From NCBI GenBank assembly GCA_001839685.1, contig MLAK01000123.1, positions 50,587 to 114,586 of the forward strand: a DNA stretch of 64,000 nucleotides. The letters are read 5' to 3'. The position numbers were made by a program, and so were the translations under genes. The notes under the pieces are model-generated. The model ran no database searches, was not told where the DNA came from, and worked only from the letters and a program-made list of their open reading frames with translations. This stretch comes from Tritrichomonas foetus. Its lineage: Eukaryota > Parabasalia > Tritrichomonadida > Tritrichomonadidae. Shown piece after piece: positions 56,759 to 64,000 of the stretch. Numbering within the stretch: position 1 is the first letter of the stretch; each line of letters starts with the position of its first letter.

Positions 56759-59329
56759 TTATACGCATCCAATATCAATGGAATCCGAAAATATCGATTC
56801 ATCAGAAATCATTGGATCAGCAACAAAAGCAACAAGATCATCAAGAAGTTCTTCTTGGGACAATTCAAAGTTCTCTCTTTTATTTCTTGCATTATTCCAC
56901 AAAATTCCATCTTCAATTTTCACAAAAGTTGCTGCTTTTTTGGCTTCGAATAAATCTTGAGGTGATCCACAAAGACTTTCGAATTTAATTCTATAAACCC
57001 ATCCATCTCCCCATTTCGGGAATTCGCGTGACATATTCTCAAATACTGGTCTTGCTTTATCAACTTCACCTCTTCTCCAGAAACATAGTGCAAGCATTAA
57101 AGTCAATTCACGTGATTGTGTTGTTCCTCCAATCGTTTCAAGTGTTTCTTTTGTGAAATTTAGACGATTTTCCATATCAATGTGCTCAATTTGACGAGCC
57201 CAAATCATTCCCACCTGATGCTTTGGTACTTTTTCTTTTGCTTCTTCATATAAAGAATTTCTCATCTGAGGTTGTTCAAATTCCGCGGAAACAAGCCAGA
57301 CAATTGGCTGATCACTACAAAGCCTTCTGGCCTTTTCAAAAAGTGCTCGAATTCTTGGACCAGGAACTTTTTTATTAATTAAATATTTAATTAATGTGAT
57401 ATGAAGTTCACCAGAGTTTGGACAATTTTTAATCCCTTGTTGAAGTATTTCTTTGGGCTCGGAAAGGTGATCAGCCAAAAGAAGGTAAAATTCAGGATTT
57501 TTGGGAAATTTCTGGATACTGTCCCTTAAAAATAGTTCGTCACCACCAAACTGTTCATTAATAATGGCTAATTTCAAATACAATTTTACTGAATTGAATG
57601 AATTCACAATTGTTTGTGTAAATTCTTTCGCTTTTAGAAGATTTTTACTTTCTATATAGGCATCAATTAAAGCAAGTGCTACAATTTCAGAGTTAGGTAA
57701 TCTTTCAAAAGCTGATTCAAGAACAGGAATTGATCGTTTTCCACTGAAAATTTCAGAAATAAAAATCGCTAAATTTTCATCATCAGGACGAGTTTGAATT
57801 GCCAAACTCACCGCTTCTTCAAGTCGATCATATTTTTTCTCGAAATTTAAATATGAATAAAAATCGCCTTTTTCTAGTGCATTTCTATAAAGAAGCCTTT
57901 GAGAGGTCTGCTCACACCCACAATTTTCGGCAAGTTCAGATTTTTTAATTAATTCTTCTGTTGAAACATTTTCTAAAGATATTGAATTGACTATTCCGAT
58001 TGCTGTTGAAAAGCAGCCCTCTTTTTCAGCATTAATTGCTTCAGTCACCCAATCTATTTCCAGTAGAGAGTTTACAGCGCGTTTACAATTTTCTAAACAA
58101 TTACTACCATGATTAAATTTCTCATCGGCTTTCGACCATGAAATTAGTAAGTTTACATTTTCTCCAAGCTGCTCAATTCCGTGATCTACAAAGTACATCA
58201 CTTCTTCGTAATTGGCAGCCGTATTAATTCCTTCGATCCACAAAGTTTCACTTTCTGGAATGAATTCTAAGCCTCTTTTCAGCATATTTGTATGATTTTC
58301 TCCTTCTTCAATAGCTGCGGCTGCTTTCCAAATGGTTTCCGATTTTGGAATTGCACGAATTGCGTTTTCAAGCGTGGATTTCTTCGCGTTTATGTTATTT
58401 TGGTAGGCTACAAGTTGCAGCCACAATTTTTCAGAACTTTTATGGTTAACTTGAAGAGCAGATTGAATAAGCGAAGTTGCGTCCTGTCTCGTGGAGAGTC
58501 TGGCTGCTTCCATAACGAGTAATTCTGACTGTGGACAATTTATCATTCCATCACGTGCGATTTTTCGTGCTTTATCAAGTTTTCCTCTCATTTCTTCAAC
58601 ACGTTCACGGATAAGCCATGCTTGTGGATTTTCTTTGTTAGTGTGGGTCATGACACGATATAAGTCAGCAGCCCTATCCAAATCACTGAATTGTGAAATG
58701 ACATTGGATGCTTGATTATCAAGCTCTTGAACAAATTGACTGACATCAATTGAATTCTTGAGTGGGACAATTTTTGAGAGTTGAACGTTTAAAACTGAGC
58801 GTTGGGCTCGGGCAACTGACATAATCTGATTATCTGTATCACCTGTAATTGTATCCTGCGTCATTAAATCGCCTTCTCTTATTGATCTGTTCAATGCGGA
58901 ATCTTCAAAATCGTTCGTAATCATTCGATCTGAGGCATGCGTATAAAGCTCCCATTTTGGCCGATGGTAAGTCGTAGCGCCGATTTCGGGGAGGTTTTCC
59001 CATTCGTTTTCTGTGATTGTTTTAAGACCTTCTTTTAAATCTGAGAATTGATCTTGGATTTCATTAAAAATTTGTTTTGGACCGGGAATTACTTCTACTT
59101 TTTGACGTTTTTTATTTCGGTTTTTCATTTGTTCGTCAACGCTGAGATAGAATGCATTCGCTTTCTCTTCTTCTTTTTTAATTTGATGTGCGAGTTTTAT
59201 AGATCGAATTTCTGTTTCAAAATCAACTTTTCCTGTTTCAATATTATTAACAAAGGCCACTGCTCCACGTCCAAGGCCCGGAACATAGCCAGGTGGAGGA
59301 GGGCCCCAAGGAAAAGGATATGAAGACAT
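56759..59329 (-). CDS. PRPF6: U5 snRNP protein Prp6 (PRPF6)
   Basis: An 856-aa protein (human 941). The N-terminal PRP1_N domain is typical: FPWGPPPPGYVPGLGRGAVAF is the family opening (APPGYV.G.GRGA..F), followed by PGPKQIFNEIQDQFSDLKEGLKTIT and ENEWENLPEIG. From about residue 200 on come HAT/TPR repeats: NPQAWLIRERVEEMRGKLDKARKIARDG, SEKLWLQLVAYQ, SETIWKAAA and GPRIRALFEKARRLCSDQPIVWLVSAEFE. Prp6 links U5 with U4/U6 in the tri-snRNP, so the organism keeps splicing although this window has no clear intron. A missing stretch in the middle accounts for the shorter length. It is divergent from a coiled-coil gene at 128 bp. Confidence 0.93.
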   Translation of the reverse strand: MSSYPFPWGPPPPGYVPGLGRGAVAFVNNIETGKVDFETEIRSIKLAHQIKKEEEKANAFYLSVDEQMKNRNKKRQKVEVIPGPKQIFNEIQDQFSDLKEGLKTITENEWENLPEIGATTYHRPKWELYTHASDRMITNDFEDSALNRSIREGDLMTQDTITGDTDNQIMSVARAQRSVLNVQLSKIVPLKNSIDVSQFVQELDNQASNVISQFSDLDRAADLYRVMTHTNKENPQAWLIRERVEEMRGKLDKARKIARDGMINCPQSELLVMEAARLSTRQDATSLIQSALQVNHKSSEKLWLQLVAYQNNINAKKSTLENAIRAIPKSETIWKAAAAIEEGENHTNMLKRGLEFIPESETLWIEGINTAANYEEVMYFVDHGIEQLGENVNLLISWSKADEKFNHGSNCLENCKRAVNSLLEIDWVTEAINAEKEGCFSTAIGIVNSISLENVSTEELIKKSELAENCGCEQTSQRLLYRNALEKGDFYSYLNFEKKYDRLEEAVSLAIQTRPDDENLAIFISEIFSGKRSIPVLESAFERLPNSEIVALALIDAYIESKNLLKAKEFTQTIVNSFNSVKLYLKLAIINEQFGGDELFLRDSIQKFPKNPEFYLLLADHLSEPKEILQQGIKNCPNSGELHITLIKYLINKKVPGPRIRALFEKARRLCSDQPIVWLVSAEFEQPQMRNSLYEEAKEKVPKHQVGMIWARQIEHIDMENRLNFTKETLETIGGTTQSRELTLMLALCFWRRGEVDKARPVFENMSREFPKWGDGWVYRIKFESLCGSPQDLFEAKKAATFVKIEDGILWNNARNKRENFELSQEELLDDLVAFVADPMISDESIFSDSIDIGCV

Positions 59330-59457
59330 TTATTTCAATTTGACCTTTATTTAGCCTAAATCGAAACAAATTCACCTCAAAAATAATAAACTATAGAAAA
59401 AGTAGAATGTTTCAAAATCCATTTTTAAACGTACAATAATTCATCCAAGGATTTATC
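59330..59457. promoter_or_regulatory. Short divergent intergenic region (Prp6 / coiled coil)
   Basis: A 128-bp region shared by two ATGs. TTTGACCTTTATTT (59339-59352) holds both TGACC and an M5-like CCTTT on the plus strand; AAGGTCA in the Prp6 direction lies 12 nt before its ATG. Confidence 0.35.
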
Positions 59458-60855
59458 ATGGAAAATTTACTCACTGTTACAAATTACTCACAGCCTCGAC
59501 GAAAAAACAAAACAAAAACGATCGATGTTGTTGATTTTGACGCCACATTTGCCAACGATCAAACTTCTATCAACCAAGTTACCGAATTGCGTGATCAAAT
59601 CGAAGCTAAAGAAGCTGAAGTTGTCCGATTAAGAGAAGCTCTTGAGCGTGACAATGAAGTTGATATGTCAAAAGTTCCTGATGAACTAAAAAGGCTTCAA
59701 AGAGCGTTTGATCAAGTACAACGAATATGTGCCGAGAGAATCGCTCCTATACAAAATGAATTTAACAAACAGGCATCAAAACATGAAGCAAAACAACAAT
59801 ATATGGATGCGATGGAAGAAATTGCCAAAGAAAGATTCGAATTTCTTCATAAGATGAATAATAAAGCTGACGACACAACAGCAAGGCTTGAAGATCCAGT
59901 TGTCAAACCTGTCGAAGAAACACCAATTTTCCCCTTATCAAAAGAAGCAGGCCAACTTGAAACAGAACTTGCTAATCTTCATAGAAATTCGTTACTTGAT
60001 TCTTATAGTGAAAAGCAATTCAAAAAATTAAATGATGAAATTCAAAGAAATATGAAAGATGCTGAATTTGAAGAAAAGAAAGAGGAAAGACGTGTTGATA
60101 CAGCTAAAAAAGATATTGCTGTTCGTTGCAATCGTCCTAAGCCACCAAAAATCACACAAGAATGGATTGATGCCCAAAAGAATCTTACAAAGAATCAGAT
60201 ATTTTTAACAGAAGTAAACAATGCTATTAAACTGTTTAATGATGAAGCACAAAAACTTGTCTCTCAAAATAGAATACAGAATGATAAATTATCAACTTTA
60301 AGAGATGAATTTGCATCATTACAAAGATTCTTGCCAGGAGAGGATGGCGCCTTTCATGACAAAGATTCAATGTCAAGATCAGAAATGACAACAAAGTCTA
60401 TGGAAAATGATAAATTAAATATGAAGCTTCTTGTTCAAAAAGGAAAATATAAAATAGAAAAAAGCCGATTGGAATCAATTCAAGAGAAACTTAAAACATT
60501 TCCACCAACAATTAAAGCAAGTCAAGATAGTTTACAAAAAACAAAAAACCGAAGAAAAGAAGTTGAGATCGATGTAGAAAATTCCAATTTAGCACGAGCA
60601 GAATTACTTTCTCATCAAATATTCCTAGAAGATCAAAGAAATTTGATGAAAGAACGAATTGCCGAACAACGTGATAAGCTTAGAGCAACATATGAACGAA
60701 CTAAGAAGCTGAAATTAATCTTGAAGAAACAACAGATGATTATTGCTCTTAATGATGAACTTTACGCTCTGAAGAAGATGAATCTTGAAAGAGTCGCGGG
60801 AACTGTATCGAACTTGCTCAAAATTAATTCTGATATAGATCAATTTCAGGATTAA
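59458..60855 (+). CDS. Coiled-coil protein, function unknown
   Basis: A 465-aa protein that is nearly all charged helix. Coiled coils are likely at about 35-145, 165-215, 235-285 and 320-460. A short proline-rich linker (VVKPVEETPIFPLSKEAG) breaks the first two, and RCNRPKPPKITQEWIDAQ marks another break. It has no signal, membrane or zinc motif. The composition resembles flagellar or basal-body coiled coils such as docking or nexin-link components, but I see no family motif. It is unlike the 529-aa coiled coil at 5746-7335 in sequence. Confidence 0.8.
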   Translation: MENLLTVTNYSQPRRKNKTKTIDVVDFDATFANDQTSINQVTELRDQIEAKEAEVVRLREALERDNEVDMSKVPDELKRLQRAFDQVQRICAERIAPIQNEFNKQASKHEAKQQYMDAMEEIAKERFEFLHKMNNKADDTTARLEDPVVKPVEETPIFPLSKEAGQLETELANLHRNSLLDSYSEKQFKKLNDEIQRNMKDAEFEEKKEERRVDTAKKDIAVRCNRPKPPKITQEWIDAQKNLTKNQIFLTEVNNAIKLFNDEAQKLVSQNRIQNDKLSTLRDEFASLQRFLPGEDGAFHDKDSMSRSEMTTKSMENDKLNMKLLVQKGKYKIEKSRLESIQEKLKTFPPTIKASQDSLQKTKNRRKEVEIDVENSNLARAELLSHQIFLEDQRNLMKERIAEQRDKLRATYERTKKLKLILKKQQMIIALNDELYALKKMNLERVAGTVSNLLKINSDIDQFQD

Positions 60856-61170
60856 TTCACACTGATAGATATCTATTTTCTTGTTTTATATAAATACAAT
60901 TTCGTCATATGATATCATTTCTCAATTTTAATTAACATTCTGATAAGAATCATAATAACAGACGAGAAACAAGAAACATCAAAAATCGTCTTGATTATAT
61001 AAATATGAAAAAAAAAAAAAAAAAAAAATGTGGAAAATCGAAAGCAAAAAATGGAATTTACGAAAAAGGTTTAATATAATAAAAATAATATAATATTTCG
61101 GAATGATCGTAATCAATGTATATTCATGAATCATCATCTAATTTAGATTAATCATAATTTATCACGTTAT
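60856..61170. other. Convergent spacer with poly(A) tract
   Basis: A 315-bp gap containing 21 consecutive A (61008-61028). No gene. Confidence 0.6.
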
Positions 61171-63996
61171 TTACTTTTTCAGAGTACTATATTTCAATAG
61201 ATATGGAAATTCTTTAGCAAGTTTCTTTTGAATTCCTCCTTTGGACCAAGCGTCCAATTTAATATCGTTGTCATCTTCTTTAATAGAAAATTCAGGAGAA
61301 TCAATTTCGACAACTCCATAATCATCAGCAACTTTTGCCTTAAAGCGTTCCTCCACTACGTTTTGGTCAATTAATTGTTGATCATCTTCGTCATTACCTT
61401 GGTATTTCACTAGCAAGAATGCAACCAAATGTACATCTAAGTTTGGACAAATTTGTGCTCTTAAGGAATCATCTTGGTAAATTTTTTGTGTATTTTGTAA
61501 AGTTGATACAATTTGTTTCGTAATTGGAATTTCCATTTCAAATTCTTCAATGAACTGTGCCCATTGTTGAATATTAGCACGTTTAAATCTTGATGGGGCA
61601 TAAACTAGCTTATTGGCAATCTTCTTATCAAGTAATACTAATAAAACCTTTTCAAGACCATAACTCATGCTTGATGGGAATTTAAATGATTCTATTAATG
61701 CGTGGAAAATGAACTTGAAATCTGAAATTAATGTTTGCCTTTCAAATGCCGCAGACACCAGTCTATTGCATATCATATCAAATGATGAAAGTTTAGGTTT
61801 AAGGACTGTTGATGCACATTCATTCAAAATTGAATTAAATTTATGATTGAATTCACCAACACGATAAGAATCGAATTTGTATACTTCAACACCAACTGAA
61901 TTAACAAGTTTCATGATTATCCAACTGCAAATAAATTGAGATTCATTCGATTTGATCTTAAGATCGTAGAATTCCGATAACAGAACAGTCATAAATGATT
62001 CGAATGTCTGTGGATCAACTTTAGATGGGAGAAAAACTTGTGATTCTATCATTGTTGAGAATAATGGAAATACTGGAATTGGAATCATAATTTTTTGATT
62101 GTTATCAATGAAAGCAATTGGTGATCTCTTGACGAATCTCCAATGAATTATTCGATGAAGGGCTTGAACAATTTCTGTATTCACTTTCTTTGGTGCAAAG
62201 AATGATTCTTTATTGTTCAGATTAATGATTTTATGTGTAATTTCAGTTTTATTGTTATCAATTCCATCAGTGACTAAAGTGGACTCTTTATCATTTGTCC
62301 TTATTGGGAGAGAAATCGATCTATCGGCTTCTTCTTGAAGATATGTGTTTCCATTATGAAGAAGAGATTTTTCTTCAAGTTGTTCAACACGAATAATTAG
62401 CGATTCAAGAGTTCGTTGTTGTTGTTGATATGAACGACGTTTCAGTTTATCAAATGAGTATTGTAAGGTCATCATCTTTTGTTCATGGTCGACAAGAATG
62501 AATTTCTTGATTGCATTCATTTCATGTTTGAGACATTTCATGGCATTCTTAATATGTTTATCACAGAACTGTGGTTCAACAGATATAGTAATTGGTTTTT
62601 CTTGAGTGTCTTTTTCTTTCTGGGTCGTGATATTGTTTACAATATTTTGTAACGAACTTTTAACTTCAGCAACTTCGATTCTTAATTGTGACATTGAAGC
62701 TGTATCAAATTGTTTGCCACAACTGCTAACATTCAATTCTAATCTTAATGCTTGAAAGTCATTTTGCAATTTCGTTATTGAATTTTTAATAGATATAATT
62801 TCACTATTACTTTCTGATATATTGTAGTTATTGGTGTTCGAAGTTTCTTGGTTTTGGGAGTTATGATATTTAGTCAATTGCTTTAATCCAAGGAGTTTCT
62901 TAAGTTCATATTTGAGACATTTTATGTTCATATTGTTCTGATCAGCATAATTATTGAAGTCTTCTGTAAGTGATTCAAGTTTAGATTTATGAATGATTGT
63001 TTTAATTTCTTCTAATTCAGAAGAGAAATTATTTAATCTATCACTTAAAATTGTATCTTCGTTTAAGGTATAAACATCACTCATTGATTTCTGAAGCCTG
63101 CTGCCTTGTGAATCGAGTTTCTTGACTTTGTATTTGACAATATTCAAGTCAGTAAAGATATTATCTACTTTCCTTGATACTTCTTCAATGTTTACAGCTT
63201 CAATTTTCTGATAAAAATTATGATATTCTTGATTTATTGTTTGAATATTTATTTTAAGTGTATTTATTTCGTTGAGAATTGATGTAAATTGTTGGGAAGA
63301 ACTACTATCTTCAACTAAAGTTTCGCTTTTTTCAACAGAAGGTGCATTTATTTGCTGAGATGATGGTAATGTCTTTAATTTATATTTAATTGAAGAGAAA
63401 TCTGCAGATAAATTATTGTTGAATGATTTGATATTCTCAATTTCACTCTTTAACAAATTAAGTTCTTCTATTAATTTAGGATTGGAATTAATGTCGTTCG
63501 AACTTTCGGTTTGATTTATATTAATTGGTGAAGAATCAACTTTAATATCATGCTGAATGGCCTGAATTCCTTCGAATAATGAATGTGTAAGATTCTTAAT
63601 CTGTTCCTTATGTTTCTTAACTTCATGTTTAAGGCAATGAAGAGTTGAATCGATATTAATGTCTGATACATGAGTTTGAAGATGTTCAAAATCTTCACGA
63701 ATAGCAATCAATGCATCTCTAATATAGTTTGTTAAATTTGTTGTTTGATCAGAAATAATCCGAATTTTTTCTTGTTGAGAGATATGAGCATTGTTAAGAT
63801 TAATAACATTTTCTTTAAGTTTCTTGAGTTCATATTTAAGACAATGAAGAACTTCTGATTGTTCATAATATGTTGTCTTCATTTCTGAAAGTTCTCTCAT
63901 CTCATTTTGAACTTTACAAAGATCATCTTTGAGATTTTGAATAGATTCATTATCTTCAAGTTCAATTGAACGTTCAATAACTTTAGAATCATTCAT
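61171..63996 (-). CDS. Long coiled-coil protein with repeated CLKYELKKL motif and C-terminal helical domain
   Basis: From the ATG at 63996 the product is 941 aa; the frame stays open at the window edge, so it may begin further upstream. Residues 1-560 are coiled coil. A short motif recurs: CLKYELKKL (52-60), CLKHEVKKH (121-129), IKYKLKTL (203-210), VKYKVKKL (287-294), CLKYELKKL (360-368) and CLKHEMNAI (488-496), 69 to about 128 residues apart. Residues about 610-900 form a globular, helix-rich domain (PIPVFPLFSTMIESQVFLPSKV, FICSWIIMKLVNSVGVEVYKF, FKFIFHALIESFKFPSSM) that I do not recognise. A cytoskeletal or vesicle-tether role is possible. Probably a parabasalid-specific family. Confidence 0.78.
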   Translation of the reverse strand: MNDSKVIERSIELEDNESIQNLKDDLCKVQNEMRELSEMKTTYYEQSEVLHCLKYELKKLKENVINLNNAHISQQEKIRIISDQTTNLTNYIRDALIAIREDFEHLQTHVSDINIDSTLHCLKHEVKKHKEQIKNLTHSLFEGIQAIQHDIKVDSSPININQTESSNDINSNPKLIEELNLLKSEIENIKSFNNNLSADFSSIKYKLKTLPSSQQINAPSVEKSETLVEDSSSSQQFTSILNEINTLKINIQTINQEYHNFYQKIEAVNIEEVSRKVDNIFTDLNIVKYKVKKLDSQGSRLQKSMSDVYTLNEDTILSDRLNNFSSELEEIKTIIHKSKLESLTEDFNNYADQNNMNIKCLKYELKKLLGLKQLTKYHNSQNQETSNTNNYNISESNSEIISIKNSITKLQNDFQALRLELNVSSCGKQFDTASMSQLRIEVAEVKSSLQNIVNNITTQKEKDTQEKPITISVEPQFCDKHIKNAMKCLKHEMNAIKKFILVDHEQKMMTLQYSFDKLKRRSYQQQQRTLESLIIRVEQLEEKSLLHNGNTYLQEEADRSISLPIRTNDKESTLVTDGIDNNKTEITHKIINLNNKESFFAPKKVNTEIVQALHRIIHWRFVKRSPIAFIDNNQKIMIPIPVFPLFSTMIESQVFLPSKVDPQTFESFMTVLLSEFYDLKIKSNESQFICSWIIMKLVNSVGVEVYKFDSYRVGEFNHKFNSILNECASTVLKPKLSSFDMICNRLVSAAFERQTLISDFKFIFHALIESFKFPSSMSYGLEKVLLVLLDKKIANKLVYAPSRFKRANIQQWAQFIEEFEMEIPITKQIVSTLQNTQKIYQDDSLRAQICPNLDVHLVAFLLVKYQGNDEDDQQLIDQNVVEERFKAKVADDYGVVEIDSPEFSIKEDDNDIKLDAWSKGGIQKKLAKEFPYLLKYSTLKK

Positions 63997-64000
63997 TGTT

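Overview
The window looks like nuclear DNA of an AT-rich, nearly intron-free eukaryote. Thirty cellular genes plus one transposase read as single open frames on both strands. They encode eukaryote-specific machinery: 40S protein eS1, proteasomal ATPase Rpt5, the U5 snRNP protein Prp6, a THO2-like mRNA-export scaffold, a gamma-tubulin complex protein, Rab, importin, PROPPIN, RasGEF, UBR-box and SP-RING ligases. Intergenic DNA is very AT-rich. A CCTTT element lies 8 nt before the eS1 ATG, and several stop codons run directly into TAAA. Together this suggests a parabasalid flagellate of the Trichomonas/Tritrichomonas type. That assignment is inference, since no rRNA or species marker is present.

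Layout. 1-12,100: an LKB1/CaMKK-like kinase cut by the window edge, eS1, a HAP40-like protein, a dynein-arm-docking-type coiled coil, Rpt5, a repeat-bearing 1.8 kb gap, and an M18 aminopeptidase relative with eroded metal ligands. 13,100-26,800: two ubiquitin-like small proteins, a GH99 relative that has lost both catalytic glutamates, a PPP phosphatase, a PROPPIN, a PIAS-like SUMO ligase, a Rab, an importin-beta protein and a GT31-like glycosyltransferase. 26,800-32,500: gene-poor DNA with an assembly gap, then a complete pogo/Tigger-like DNA transposon (29423-32363) with 38-bp inverted ends, a TA duplication and one transposase ORF. A decayed second terminus of the same family lies just outside it. 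32,700-64,000: a dense block with GCP, DUF4419, UBR, an A49-like protein divergent from THO2, a second SP-RING protein, an alpha/beta hydrolase, a possible ChAPs-like protein, an LRR protein, a degenerate EF-hand protein, RasGEF, Prp6 and two long coiled-coil proteins.

Organisation. Seven gene pairs are divergent and share 115-345 bp of intergenic DNA; most remaining gaps are convergent and short. No operons are expected. A short TGACC/GGTCA-type motif recurs upstream of many starts in either orientation. eS1 and the 76-aa ubiquitin-like protein stand out by G/C-richer codons, as expected of highly expressed genes.

The most unusual points are two probable pseudoenzymes (GH99, M18), a possible HAP40 homologue far outside animals, an A49 reduced to its dimerisation domain, the structurally complete transposon, two membrane-type proteins with no usable ATG before their membrane segment, and a coiled-coil protein carrying a repeated CLKYELKKL motif.
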